Positions 8,986 to 18,085 are shown, counted from the stretch's first letter. The stretch is DNA of 64,000 nucleotides from JANWXR01 sp964608265 (GCA_964608265.1 CAZSNP010000013.1:21799-85798), one strand, 5' to 3'. The notes: a model not told the origin generated them from the letters alone. Program-made: numbers and translations.

Positions 8986-9513
8986 ATGCCGCTCATTGCC
9001 GTGGCCTCGACCAATCCGGTCAAAGTTCAATCCGCCCTCAACGGCTTCCGGCGGATGTTTCGCGACGACTCCTTCGCCGCCGAGGGGCTGTCCGTCCCGT
9101 CGGGCGTCAGCCATCAGCCGATGACGGATGCGGAGACGTTGCAGGGCGCGCTGGCTCGGGTGGAGGCTGCTCGCGCCGTCGCGCCAAAGGCTGATTATTG
9201 GGTTGGCATTGAGGGCGGTTGCGAAACGATGGGCGAAGAACTGACGGCCTTCGCCTGGGTCGTGGTGCGCTCGGCCGCTCAAACGGGCAAGGCGCGTACC
9301 GGCGTTTTCTTTCTGCCGGAGGCGGTGGCGGCGCTGGTTCGGCAGGGCGTCGAGCTGGGTGAGGCGGATGATCGCGTGTTCGGGCGCAGCAACTCGAAAC
9401 AGGGCAACGGCGCTGTCGGCCTGCTGACGAGCGATGTGATTGATCGCGCCGAGTACTACGAGCATGCAGTGGTGCTGGCGCTGGTGCCGTTCAAAAATCC
9501 ACAACTCTATTGA
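8986..9513 (+). CDS. yjjX: inosine/xanthosine triphosphatase (YjjX family)
   Basis: This 175-residue protein starts six bases after ruvA. It carries the family signatures VASTNPVKVQSALNGF at the N-terminus, SHQPMTDAETLQGALARV in the middle, and YWVGIEGGCE. The family hydrolyses non-canonical purine nucleoside triphosphates (ITP, XTP), preventing their incorporation into nucleic acid. Linkage to ruvCA is consistent with genome maintenance. Confidence 0.9.
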   Translation: MPLIAVASTNPVKVQSALNGFRRMFRDDSFAAEGLSVPSGVSHQPMTDAETLQGALARVEAARAVAPKADYWVGIEGGCETMGEELTAFAWVVVRSAAQTGKARTGVFFLPEAVAALVRQGVELGEADDRVFGRSNSKQGNGAVGLLTSDVIDRAEYYEHAVVLALVPFKNPQLY

Positions 9514-9517
9514 GCGC

Positions 9518-9549
9518 TTGACAATCACCAACCTGCCAGGCCATAAACT
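9518..9549 (+). promoter_or_regulatory. candidate promoter of proC
   Basis: A perfect -35 box TTGACA (9518-9523) is followed by AT-rich CATAAACT (9542-9549). The spacer of 18-20 bases is long, so this is only a candidate. Confidence 0.4.
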
Positions 9550-9557
9550 CAATCCAT

Positions 9558-10406
9558 ATGCTCAACGACAGTCGTATCGCCTTTATCGGTTCCGGCGCCA
9601 TGGCCGAGGCCATGATCTCGGGCTTGCTGGCCAGGGAGATGGCGCGGGCCGATCACCTCACGGCCGCCGGCCCGCGCGAGGAGCGGGGCCGCGCCCTGCA
9701 CGACAAATACGCCGTGCGCGTGACGACCGACAATGCCCAGGCCGTCCACGGCGCGGATGTGGTCGTGCTCTCGGTCAAGCCGCAGGTGCTGCCGCACATC
9801 ATGCCCGCGCTGCGCGGCAGGATCGCGCCCAACGCCCTCATCCTCAGCATCATCGCCGGCGCCCGCATCGAGACCATCACCGGCGGCCTGGCGCACCTGC
9901 ACGTCGTGCGCTCGATGCCCAACACCCCGGCGCAGATCGGGCAGGGGATTACGGTGTGGATCGCGGCCCCGGGCGTTTCGGATGAGCACCGCGCGCAGGC
10001 CCGCGCGTTGCTGACGGCGCTCGGCGACGAGGTCGAAGCGGACAACGAAGACCAGATGGACATGGCGACGGCGCTCTCGGGCACCGGCCCGGCCTATGTC
10101 TTCATGTTCATGGAGGCGCTGGTGGATGCCGGCGTGCACCTCGGCTTCAGCCGGCGCGTGGCCGAGCAACTCGTCACGCAAACGGTCAAAGGCTCGGTCG
10201 ATTTCTATCAGCACTCGCCCAGCCATCTGGCCCGGATGCGGAATCAGGTGACGTCACCCGGCGGCACGACGGCCGAGGCGCTGTACTTCCTCGAGAAGGC
10301 CGGTTTCCGCACGGCCATTTCGCGGGCCGTGTGGGCGGCCTATCAACGCAGCGTGGAGCTGGGGCAGGGGCGCAAGCGTTTTCAGAAACTTGATGGCGAG
10401 CGATAG
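9558..10406 (+). CDS. proC: pyrroline-5-carboxylate reductase
   Basis: This 282-residue ProC has the Rossmann start IAFIGSGAMAEAMISGL, the SMPNTPAQIGQG motif and the C-terminal dimerisation signature (VTSPGGTTAEALYFLEKAGFRTAI). It reduces pyrroline-5-carboxylate to proline using NAD(P)H in the cytoplasm. It overlaps the next gene by 14 bases, so the two are probably co-transcribed. Confidence 0.97.
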   Translation: MLNDSRIAFIGSGAMAEAMISGLLAREMARADHLTAAGPREERGRALHDKYAVRVTTDNAQAVHGADVVVLSVKPQVLPHIMPALRGRIAPNALILSIIAGARIETITGGLAHLHVVRSMPNTPAQIGQGITVWIAAPGVSDEHRAQARALLTALGDEVEADNEDQMDMATALSGTGPAYVFMFMEALVDAGVHLGFSRRVAEQLVTQTVKGSVDFYQHSPSHLARMRNQVTSPGGTTAEALYFLEKAGFRTAISRAVWAAYQRSVELGQGRKRFQKLDGER

Positions 10407-11325
10407 CGCCGTCGCCCCGCGCGTCCATCCCTACCTCGTCCTCGGCCTGGGCCTGCTGGCCGTGTCGGCGGCGTCCATCCTCATCCGCTACGCGCAGGCG
10501 GCCGGCGCGCCATCGCTTTCCATCGCCGCGTACCGGCTCACCCTCGCCTCGCTCACCGTGCTGCCCGCCGTCCTCGCCCGGCACCGGGCCGAGCTGCAGC
10601 GGCTGGCGGCGCGCGAGTGGGCGGCGGTCGCCGTCTCGGGCCTGTGCCTCGGCCTGCACTTCGGCACGTGGATCACCTCGCTGGCCTACACCACCGTCGC
10701 CAACTCCGTCGTCTTAGTCTCCACCGCGCCGCTGTTCGTGGCGGTGCTGGCCGGCATCTTTCTGCGGGAACGGCTGACGCGGGCGGCCTGGCTGGGGGTG
10801 GGGATTGCGGTGCTGGGGAGCGGGTTGGTGGCGGCGAGCGATGCGTGCTTGGGGGCCGGTTGCCTCCCGGTGAGCGACGCCACCCGAAGCGAGGGCATCT
10901 TTGGCGACGGGCTGGCGCTGGCGGGCGGGGCGGCGATGGCGCTCTACCTCGTCATCGGGCGCAGGGCGCGGGCCAACATGTCGCTGACGGCCTACATCGG
11001 CCTGACGTACGGCGCGGCGGCGGCGATGCTCATTATCGGGGCGGTGCTCGCCGGGCAGCCGCTGCTCGGCCTCCCCACCGCCGCCCTGCCGTGGATTGCG
11101 CTGCTGGCCCTTATCCCTCAGCTCCTCGGCCACTCCTCCCTCAACTGGGCGCTCAAGTATCTGCCCACCACCTTCGTCGCCGTCACCGTTCTCGGCGAAC
11201 CGGTCGGTTCGATCGTGCTGGCCTGGCTGTTGTTCCAGGAAACGCCGACGCCGCTCAAACTGATGGGCGGCGGCCTCATCCTGTTGGGCATCCTCCTCGC
11301 CTCCCAGCGCAGCACTGAGTCTTAA
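10393..11325 (+). CDS. EamA/DMT-family exporter
   Basis: This 310-residue membrane protein has ten predicted hydrophobic helices in two five-helix EamA repeats (for example ASILIRYAQAAGAPSLSIAA and TTFVAVTVLGEPVGSIVLAW). The ATG at 10393, inside the end of proC, is preferred over the TTG just before it. DMT exporters move metabolites such as amino acids or nucleotide derivatives; the substrate cannot be read from the sequence. Coupling to proC makes an amino-acid-related role possible but unproven. Confidence 0.88.
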   Translation: MASDSAVAPRVHPYLVLGLGLLAVSAASILIRYAQAAGAPSLSIAAYRLTLASLTVLPAVLARHRAELQRLAAREWAAVAVSGLCLGLHFGTWITSLAYTTVANSVVLVSTAPLFVAVLAGIFLRERLTRAAWLGVGIAVLGSGLVAASDACLGAGCLPVSDATRSEGIFGDGLALAGGAAMALYLVIGRRARANMSLTAYIGLTYGAAAAMLIIGAVLAGQPLLGLPTAALPWIALLALIPQLLGHSSLNWALKYLPTTFVAVTVLGEPVGSIVLAWLLFQETPTPLKLMGGGLILLGILLASQRSTES

Positions 11326-11419
11326 AGTTTCCGGCGATGAGCCGGAATCATTTGCACACGCGAAGGAATATGCTATTAAGCAAATGGAAGGACATCATCT
11401 CACTCTGAGGAGGACCTCA

Positions 11420-11650
11420 ATGTCTGACATGCCAGCCCCGACCACCCCCGAACCGATGCCTGAGCCGGCCCCGGCGCCAGCGCCGATGGCCGCGCCGAAG
11501 AAGAAGGCCCCGGCCAGGAAGGCGGCCCCCAGGAAGAAAGCCGCGCCGAAGAAGAAGGCCCCGGCCAGGAAGGCAGCCCCCAGGAAGAAAGCCGCGCCGA
11601 AGAAGAAGGCCCCGGCCAGGAAAGCGGCCAAGAAGAAGACCAGGAAGTAG
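11420..11650 (+). CDS. Lys/Ala/Pro-rich histone H1-like protein
   Basis: I chose the ATG at 11420 because GAGGAGG at 11407-11413 is an excellent ribosome binding site. The 76-residue product has an acidic Pro-rich head (residues 1-24) and a strongly basic tail made of 17-residue repeats (APKKKAPARKAAPRKKA), like the C-terminal tails of eukaryotic H1 and bacterial histone-like proteins such as AlgP/HctB. It probably binds and compacts DNA non-specifically. A hairpin terminator follows immediately. Confidence 0.75.
   Translation: MSDMPAPTTPEPMPEPAPAPAPMAAPKKKAPARKAAPRKKAAPKKKAPARKAAPRKKAAPKKKAPARKAAKKKTRK
11492..11629 (+). repeat. 51-bp coding tandem repeat
   Basis: Two full units and one partial unit of 51 bp encode APKKKAPARKAAPRKKA (residues 25-41, 42-58, then 59-70). 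The units are nearly identical at the DNA level, so the copy number may vary between strains. Confidence 0.85.
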
Positions 11651-11658
11651 CGTGAAGA

Positions 11659-11685
11659 GTTGACGGGCCGGTGAGGCCCGTCAAC
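11659..11685. terminator. bidirectional hairpin terminator
   Basis: GTTGACGGGCC (11659-11669) pairs perfectly with GGCCCGTCAAC (11675-11685) around a 5-base loop. It lies between convergent genes and overlaps the stop of the minus-strand nadD fusion. There is no clear T run. Confidence 0.65.
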
Positions 11686-12877
11686 CAGTTTGTATCGGCA
11701 GAAAAACCCGCATCCCGTCGGCCTCGTCAATGACGAAGGCCTGGGGCGGGTAGCGGCTGACGAGCCAGCCGATGTAGGCGTCGCCGCACGCGCCGACGAA
11801 ATTCAATATCCCGCACAGCGCGAAGATCGAGGCCGCAACGCCCGACAGCAGCGCCAGTCCGAGGGCCGCCACAACGGTCAAACTGACCAGCGGCGCGAAG
11901 ACGATGAGGAGATACTGCGCGCGCGTGAAGGCGTAGCCCGGCGCGGTGGCGAACAGCGCCCCCGCCTCCCACTTCACCCCGTAGCGCGGCCGCGCGCCGA
12001 GGCCCTGCATCGCCAGCCCATGCGCGAGTTCATGCAGGCTGAGCGTGATCACGCCGGCGACGGCCAGCGCGATCGTACCGGCCGGGCTGCCAAAGGCCAG
12101 CCAGGGATCGCGGCCCAAAGCCCCGGCCAGCCCACCCAACACCCCCGCCCCCAGCAGGCCCATCGGCAGCCCGAGCAAATTTATCCACAGCCACTGCGTG
12201 CGATTCTCGAACAGCCGCCAATACAACACCTCGCGGTAGCTATCGGGAACCCGGCCACGCGCGGTGGCGACTCGTTCGGCGCCGTTGCGATACAGCCCGC
12301 GCGCGGCGATTACGCGGGTCACGGCCTCGGGCAGCAGGCCGGCCAGTGACCGCCCCGCCTTCACGCGGGGGCGAATCTCCTGCGAGGCGATGTCGAGCGG
12401 CGGGACATCTACAAATTCGATCCTGGCCGCAACGCCGGGCAGGGCGCGCTCGAGTGTTTCCAGATCAAACACCGCGCCGGGGCGGCGCAGCACCCCAAGG
12501 CTGCAATGCGCCAGCAGCACTTCCGGCTGCCCCCACGTCGGCAAATCGCTCAATGAGTCACCGCCCATGAGGAAGACCAGCTCGTCGCCGGGGAATTGTT
12601 GCGCAAGCAGGCGGACGGCCTCGGCGCTGAAGTGCGGGCCGGGCCGATCGACGTCGACGCGCGAAAGCTGAAAGGCCGGTTCACCTGCGATGGCGGCCTG
12701 CACGAGCGCCACGCGGTCTTCGATGGGGGAGAGGGGTTGCTGCCGCTTGTGGGGCGGATCGCCGGCCGGCGCCCACAGCACCCGGTCGAGCCGCAACTGT
12801 TCGCGGGCGGCGTGCGCCAGCCGCAGGTGCCCGTTGTGGGGCGGGTCGAACGTGCCGCCGAAGAGACCGATCCGCAT
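11681..12877 (-). CDS. nadD: NadD fused to a DUF3267-like membrane metalloprotease
   Basis: Residues 1-197 form a complete nicotinate-nucleotide adenylyltransferase: GGTFDPPHNGHL at 7-18, PPHK at 41-44 and SQEIRPRVKAGRS at 165-177. NadD adenylylates nicotinate mononucleotide in NAD synthesis. From about residue 212 a second unit follows without a stop: several membrane helices, a zinc-peptidase motif HELAHG at 282-287 and a downstream Asp in GACGDAYIG (366). This matches the DUF3267/M50-like 'putative zincin' family. The fusion is unusual because NadD is normally about 200 residues and cytoplasmic. A lost stop codon or a sequencing error could also produce it. Confidence 0.85.
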   Translation of the reverse strand: MRIGLFGGTFDPPHNGHLRLAHAAREQLRLDRVLWAPAGDPPHKRQQPLSPIEDRVALVQAAIAGEPAFQLSRVDVDRPGPHFSAEAVRLLAQQFPGDELVFLMGGDSLSDLPTWGQPEVLLAHCSLGVLRRPGAVFDLETLERALPGVAARIEFVDVPPLDIASQEIRPRVKAGRSLAGLLPEAVTRVIAARGLYRNGAERVATARGRVPDSYREVLYWRLFENRTQWLWINLLGLPMGLLGAGVLGGLAGALGRDPWLAFGSPAGTIALAVAGVITLSLHELAHGLAMQGLGARPRYGVKWEAGALFATAPGYAFTRAQYLLIVFAPLVSLTVVAALGLALLSGVAASIFALCGILNFVGACGDAYIGWLVSRYPPQAFVIDEADGMRVFLPIQTG

Positions 12878-12908
12878 GGCTGATGGTTAAGGGCTGATGG
12901 CTAAATGG
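12878..12908. repeat. short word array GGCTGATGG
   Basis: GGCTGATGG occurs at 12878-12886 and again at 12892-12900, followed by a third degenerate word (GGCTAAATGG). It sits just upstream of nadD. Confidence 0.4.
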
Positions 12909-12956
12909 ACTGCCGGCGCTTAGGCAGCAATCACATTTCCCCAATCGGGAGATACG

Positions 12957-14225
12957 TCAGTCGCTCCATTCCAATTCGTATTCGCCGATGCGGACGGTGT
13001 CGCCTTCGTGCACGCCGGCGTCTTCGAGCGCGCGCCTGACGCCGAGCACTTCGAGGATGCGCTGAAAACGGATGACGGCCTGATCGTATTCCCAATACGT
13101 CATGCGCGCAGCGCGCTCGATCTTTTTGCCTCGGACGCGGAAGGCCGCATCCGGCTCGCGGGTGATGGTGATCTCGTTGGCGTCGAGGGCCGGGCGATAC
13201 ACCGGCAAGTCATCGAACACCGGCGCGGCCGGAGCCTCGACCAGCTTTTGCGCGGCGCGTTCGAGCAAGTCGCGCACGTTGCTCTGCGCCGCCGCCGAAA
13301 TCGCCAGCGGCTCGTGGCCTTTCTGCTCCAGCGCGCGCTTCACCCTCGGCCACTTGGCCTGCACCTCCGGCAAATCCATCTTGTTGAGCGCCACGATCTG
13401 CGGTTTGCGACTCAAGTCTTCGTCGAACAGCGCCAGCTCGGTGTTGATCTGCGAGAAATCGGCCAGCGGGTCATCGCTCATCCCGTCGAGCAGATGGATG
13501 AGGACACGGGTGCGTTGCACATGCCGCAGAAAATCGAAGCCGAGGCCGACCCCGCGATGCGCGCCCTCGATCAGCCCGGGGATATCGGCCAGCACCAGCG
13601 TTCGCTCGCCACTCGAATCAAGTTGTGCGACGCCGAGGTTGGGTTGCAGCGTGGTGAAGGGGTAGGGGGCGATCCTGGGTTTGGCCGCCGTCACCGAGGC
13701 GAGCAGGGTGGATTTGCCCGCGTTCGGCACGCCGACGATGCCGACGTCGGCGATGAGCTTGAGTTCGAGATGCAGTTCGAGCTCTTCGCCCGGCGCGCCG
13801 CGCTCGCCGAGGCGCGGGGCCTGGTTGCGCGACGAGGCGAAGCGGGCATTGCCGCGCCCGCCGCGCCCGCCGCGCGCGACCACCAGGGTTTGCTCAGGCT
13901 CGGTGAGATCGCCCATCAACTCGCCGGTCTCGGCATGGCGGATGACGGTGCCCGGCGGCACGCGCACGATGAGGGGCGGGGCGCTCTTGCCGCGCATGTC
14001 GCTCCGCATCCCCCTGCCGCCGTTGTCGGCGATGTATTTGCGCTTGTGAACAAACGACATCAGCGTGTTGAGCTTCGCGTCCACTTGCAGGATGACATCG
14101 CCGCCGCGCCCGCCGTCGCCGCCATCCGGCCCGCCGCGCGGGATGAATTTCTCTTTGCGAAAGTGCACCGCCCCATCGCCGCCATCGCCCGAGCGGACGA
14201 GTATCGTTGCTTGATCGAAGACCAT
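12957..14225 (-). CDS. obgE: Obg-family GTPase ObgE/CgtA
   Basis: This 422-residue GTPase has the glycine-rich Obg fold (about 1-158), a G domain with P-loop GVPNAGKST, switch II DIPGLIEGAH and NKMD, and a C-terminal OCT domain. It acts in 50S ribosome maturation and stress control. The start at ATG 14225 gives the canonical MVFDQATILVRSGDGGDG and is preceded by TATAAT seven bases upstream, so the 49 codons further upstream in the frame are not coding. It lies beside nadD, a frequent bacterial arrangement. Confidence 0.97.
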   Translation of the reverse strand: MVFDQATILVRSGDGGDGAVHFRKEKFIPRGGPDGGDGGRGGDVILQVDAKLNTLMSFVHKRKYIADNGGRGMRSDMRGKSAPPLIVRVPPGTVIRHAETGELMGDLTEPEQTLVVARGGRGGRGNARFASSRNQAPRLGERGAPGEELELHLELKLIADVGIVGVPNAGKSTLLASVTAAKPRIAPYPFTTLQPNLGVAQLDSSGERTLVLADIPGLIEGAHRGVGLGFDFLRHVQRTRVLIHLLDGMSDDPLADFSQINTELALFDEDLSRKPQIVALNKMDLPEVQAKWPRVKRALEQKGHEPLAISAAAQSNVRDLLERAAQKLVEAPAAPVFDDLPVYRPALDANEITITREPDAAFRVRGKKIERAARMTYWEYDQAVIRFQRILEVLGVRRALEDAGVHEGDTVRIGEYELEWSD

Positions 14226-14232
14226 GCGAACG

Positions 14233-14238
14233 ATTATA
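14233..14238 (-). promoter_or_regulatory. leaderless -10 box of obgE
   Basis: TATAAT on the minus strand (14238 to 14233) is followed by exactly seven bases and then the obgE ATG, so the mRNA probably begins at or next to the start codon. Confidence 0.6.
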
Positions 14239-14275
14239 CCGTTGCGGCCCCGCGCCCCATAAGCCAAACGACTGC

Positions 14276-14314
14276 CTCTCCCACGCGCGCGGAAGAGGGG
14301 GCCGGGGGTTGGGG
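14276..14314. repeat. CTCTCCC...GGGGGCCGGGGGTT repeat, copy 1
   Basis: CTCTCCC, an 11-base spacer and then AAGAGGGGGCCGGGGGTT match the reverse complement of a second copy at 45752-45793. The first two blocks form an imperfect hairpin. Confidence 0.5.
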
Positions 14315-14426
14315 CGTTACCAACACGTAACCTCACCGTGCAACGCCGGTAACTTCGGTGGGGTATAAGCATTGCGTGAGAAACGAAGCCACGCTTCCCG
14401 AAGCGCCTCTATAATCACATTCGCCT

Positions 14427-16832
14427 ATGGCTGCCAAAGACACCGATCACGGGTTCGAGTGGGTTGTCAGCGAAAACGGCTTCGAGGTCGAGGCCGAGAA
14501 ACTCGGGCCACCCAGACCCGAACCTGCGCCGCAAAGCACGAAGCCCCGTGAACTGTGGCACCTGCCGCGCCGGTTGACCTGGCAGTATGTCGTCCTGCCC
14601 ACGATCGCCGTCATCGCTGCGGTGTGGGGCTATGTGCAATGGCGCGATGGGCAGACGCAGGAGCAAATTCGACATGGGCTGGTCATCAGCGGCGCGCAAA
14701 CCCCGGCTCACTTGCCGCTCAACTTCCTCCGCCCGGCAGAACTTCCCGCCGATGCCCCGCAACTGCAATCGCTCACCCCGCTCGACGATGGGGCCATGCG
14801 GGTCAACGCCACATACACATTCGTTGCCCCCGACGGGGCGAGAGTGAAATTCGTCGTACCATTACGCTTTGAACGTCGGGATGATCTCTGGTCGTTTGCC
14901 GGCGCCCTTACCGACCCCTCGCCTGAGTCATTGCACAAACGCAGCAGCCCGCATCTCGACCTGCGCTACCTCGGCCCCGACGCCGACTTCATAATGGAGA
15001 CACTCGGCCCGTATCTCGACGAAGTGCTGACCACGGCCTGCGAAGCGTGGGCCTGCGCCGAGGACACGCGCGTCAGCCTCGACTTTACCCGGCCCGCGAC
15101 GGCCCGGCGCGCCGACAACACGGCATACGCAGGCGGCGCGGCGGACGATCCGCTGCTGCTGCACATCCTCAGCACGGGTGGCGCGTCTCCGAGCCGCGAT
15201 GCGCTCGCGTTGCCGCCGCCGCACGTCGCCGGTTATCCTGCCGACGACGAAAGCCTGCAACTCTACCGTCGCACCATCGCACTACAGACCTTGATGCAAT
15301 TGACTCAGGTGATCTCGCCGGCCGCCGAGACGCCGCCTGATAACCTGATGTTCTATGCGTTGCTCATCCGGCAGGCTGCGCGCTGGAGACTCGAGTCGCC
15401 TGAAATACTCGCCATCCCAGGCGATGGCAAGCGGCTGTCCATTGAGTCCCTCAGCCTTCCAGCAGGCGGTGTTGAGTCGGGGCGTACACTGCGCAGTGTG
15501 CTGGCGCTGCTGGACGAATTGCTGCGGGGCCAACCTCAGGAAATCGAGGACGACATCTTTCGCACCGCGCGCGAACGAGGCGACACGTTCGTCGCGATGT
15601 TCAAGCTCCTCGGCGAGCTGGGCAAGCGCGGAATGAAGCCGGAAGAAATATTGCGCCGGATGCAACGGGTGCTCGATCCGGCGGACGGCGGGGCGTGGCG
15701 ACTTCAGCCCACATTTCGCCCGGAACTCATCCTCACCTGCGACACCGGCCTGTACGCGTACGGCTCGGGCCGGGTGCAGCGCCTGCTGCCCAGCCCGGCG
15801 GAGGGCCCTGGGTTGTGGGCGGCCGATTGGTCGCCCGACGGTCGCCGCCTCGCGCTGGGCACCTTCTTCCTGAGCTTTAGTTTGGATTTGGAGACGGGCG
15901 AGACGCGTTGGACGCCGGATGTGTCGGGCGAGGCGCTGTCGGTGCCGGTTGGCTTCACTGCCGGCGGCGCGCTGGCGTATCACCGGTTGGCCTGGCCGTC
16001 GGACTCTGCATTTGATTTCGCGGGAGTCGAGTGGAGGTTGTTTGAGCCGGGCAGCATTGCGCCGGCACGCACTGGTGCGCGCGGGAGGTGGAGTATGGGC
16101 TTTCTGCCTTTTCAAGCCGGCCCGAGTCTTGCGCCCGATCGCCAATGGGCGGTCGTGGCCGAGCAACCGGACGCAAGTGAGGCTGGGCTGACGCGGTTCT
16201 CGGTCATGCCCGCCGAGGGCGGCGACTCGCTTGGGCCGCGCACCGCCTACATGCCGGCCTGGTCGCCCGACAGCCGGCTGGCCTACTTCAGCCCGAGCGC
16301 GGAAGCGGCGACACCGCTGCAACTCATGGTGTGGGATGACGTCAAGACTCAGGAGACGCGCACGATTTTGACTTTCGACTGGCAACCCGCCTCGGGCAGC
16401 GAATCACCCCAGGTGGTGTGGTCGCCGGCCGGTGACCGGCTGGCCTTCATCCTCGGCACCGATGACGCCGAACGAGTGGCGCTCGGCGTCATCGCCCCGA
16501 ACGGTGAGGGCCTGCAATTGATCGGGGTGGAAAGCGGTGCCATCGAGCGCTTCGCTTTCTCGCCGGATGGCCGAGTGCTCGCGGTGTTGTTGTCGGAACA
16601 GGAGCAACACAACCTGATCCTGTACGATGCGGCCACGCTGCGGCCCAGCCACACCCTCGTCGGCCGGTGGCGTGATTTTTCGTGGGGGCCGGATGGCCGG
16701 GTGTTGCTCTTCAATGGGTCGGGGGTGTTTACGCTGAACGCCCCCACCGGCCTGCGGCTCAACCAGCCGGCCCGGCTGATGGATGGGAATTGCCGTAACC
16801 CGCTGTGGAGGCCGAAAGCACCGGGTGATTGA
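14427..16832 (+). CDS. membrane-anchored protein with PD40/TolB-like propeller
   Basis: This 801-residue protein has a cytoplasmic N-terminus, one transmembrane helix near residues 53-70 (QYVVLPTIAVIAAVWGY), a large middle domain of unknown type, and a C-terminal beta-propeller with PD40-like blades (WSPDGRRLALG, WSPDSRLAYFSP, WSPAGDRLAFI, FSPDGRVLAV, WGPDGRVLLF). It should face outside and bind a ligand or partner through the propeller. TATAAT at 14410-14415 lies 11 bases before the ATG. No enzymatic motif is seen. Confidence 0.75.
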   Translation: MAAKDTDHGFEWVVSENGFEVEAEKLGPPRPEPAPQSTKPRELWHLPRRLTWQYVVLPTIAVIAAVWGYVQWRDGQTQEQIRHGLVISGAQTPAHLPLNFLRPAELPADAPQLQSLTPLDDGAMRVNATYTFVAPDGARVKFVVPLRFERRDDLWSFAGALTDPSPESLHKRSSPHLDLRYLGPDADFIMETLGPYLDEVLTTACEAWACAEDTRVSLDFTRPATARRADNTAYAGGAADDPLLLHILSTGGASPSRDALALPPPHVAGYPADDESLQLYRRTIALQTLMQLTQVISPAAETPPDNLMFYALLIRQAARWRLESPEILAIPGDGKRLSIESLSLPAGGVESGRTLRSVLALLDELLRGQPQEIEDDIFRTARERGDTFVAMFKLLGELGKRGMKPEEILRRMQRVLDPADGGAWRLQPTFRPELILTCDTGLYAYGSGRVQRLLPSPAEGPGLWAADWSPDGRRLALGTFFLSFSLDLETGETRWTPDVSGEALSVPVGFTAGGALAYHRLAWPSDSAFDFAGVEWRLFEPGSIAPARTGARGRWSMGFLPFQAGPSLAPDRQWAVVAEQPDASEAGLTRFSVMPAEGGDSLGPRTAYMPAWSPDSRLAYFSPSAEAATPLQLMVWDDVKTQETRTILTFDWQPASGSESPQVVWSPAGDRLAFILGTDDAERVALGVIAPNGEGLQLIGVESGAIERFAFSPDGRVLAVLLSEQEQHNLILYDAATLRPSHTLVGRWRDFSWGPDGRVLLFNGSGVFTLNAPTGLRLNQPARLMDGNCRNPLWRPKAPGD

Positions 16833-16844
16833 CCGGCCGTCCAG

Positions 16845-18083
16845 TCACTCGTAGCGCAGCGCCTCAATCGGGCTGAGGCCGCTGGCGCGGATGGCGGGGT
16901 AAATGCCGAAGAACAGCCCGACCGCAATCGAAAACGTCGTTGACAGGGCGACGCTGTCCACCGTCACCGAAGGGGCCAGGTCGGGCACAAAGCGCGCGAT
17001 GATGACGATGCCAACCGCGCCGAGCGCGACGCCGATCATCCCACCCATCAGCGACAAAATCACCGCTTCCAACAAAAACTGAGTCAGCACGTGCCGCCGC
17101 TTCGCGCCCACCGCCTTGCGCAGGCCGATCTCCCTGGTGCGCTCGGTGACCGACACCAGCATGATGTTCATGATGCCGATGCCGCCGACGAGGAGCGAGA
17201 TGCTGGCGATAGCGCCGAGGAAGAGCGTAAGCACGGCGGTGATGGATTGAAAGGCCGAGATCAGATCCTGACCCGAGAGGATGGTGAAGTCGTCCTCGCC
17301 GCGATAGGGGATGTTGCGCGTCTCGCGCAGCGCGTCGGTGATCTGCGTGATCAGCGCGTCTTTGCGGTCGGCGTCGCCGTATTGCACGAGCAGCAGCGTC
17401 AGGGCGATATCGCCCTTTGGGGTGCGATTGGTGAACAGGGCGCGCGTCGCGGTGGTGTACGGCGCGAACACCGCATCGTCCTCGTCGCCGAAGGGCGTGG
17501 CCCCGCGCTTCTCGTAGACGCCGATGACGCGAAAGGGCTGCCCGTTGATCCGCAGCGTCGCGCCGATCGGCTCGACATCCGGCGCGAACAGCCGGTTGAG
17601 CGTCGTCTGCCCGAGCACGACCACGCGCGCCTGCTCCTCCAGTTCCTGCGTGGTGAAGAACCGCCCGGCGAAAGCTTTGTACTCGCGCGCCTCGAAGTAC
17701 GTGGCTGTGGTGGCCCGCAGCCCCACCTCCACCTGCTGCCCGCCGAACGACGCCTTGACCCCGCGCCGGATGACGGGCACGACGAAGCCGGCATCCGGCA
17801 CGCGAGCCGGGTCGGACAGCGCCTGCACATCGCGGTCGGTGAGGTATGTGTTGGCGGTGCGCGCCGGCGGCCCGCCGCGCTGAAACTGGCCGGGGAAGAT
17901 GTACAACACGTTCGTGCCCAGCGCCGAGAACTGATCGGCCACGTAGCGCGACACGGCCGCGCCGACTGACACCAGCGTGATCACCGCGGCGACGCCGATG
18001 GTGATGCCCAGCATCGTCAACGCCGCGCGCAGTTTGTTGGCGGCGAGGGAGCGCAAACCGAGTCGGATGTTTTCAGTCAGCAA
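16845..18083 (-). CDS. MacB-type ABC transporter permease (second)
   Basis: This 412-residue permease has an N-terminal helix, a large periplasmic MacB core domain and three C-terminal helices of the FtsX fold (LVGGIGIMNIMLVSVTERTREIGL). The open frame extends to 18131, but those 16 codons are made of the intergenic word array; a TTG at 18083 (MLTENIRLGLRSLAANKLR) aligns with the start of the paralogue upstream. It probably works with the other permease and the HlyD-type adaptors in export of a lipophilic or peptide substrate. No ATPase is encoded here. Confidence 0.85.
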   Translation of the reverse strand: MLTENIRLGLRSLAANKLRAALTMLGITIGVAAVITLVSVGAAVSRYVADQFSALGTNVLYIFPGQFQRGGPPARTANTYLTDRDVQALSDPARVPDAGFVVPVIRRGVKASFGGQQVEVGLRATTATYFEAREYKAFAGRFFTTQELEEQARVVVLGQTTLNRLFAPDVEPIGATLRINGQPFRVIGVYEKRGATPFGDEDDAVFAPYTTATRALFTNRTPKGDIALTLLLVQYGDADRKDALITQITDALRETRNIPYRGEDDFTILSGQDLISAFQSITAVLTLFLGAIASISLLVGGIGIMNIMLVSVTERTREIGLRKAVGAKRRHVLTQFLLEAVILSLMGGMIGVALGAVGIVIIARFVPDLAPSVTVDSVALSTTFSIAVGLFFGIYPAIRASGLSPIEALRYE

Positions 18084-18085
18084 TG

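Noticed and set aside
11492..11629. possible CRISPR-like repeats
   Set aside because: The repeats are contiguous, in frame and encode a Lys/Ala tail; there are no spacers.
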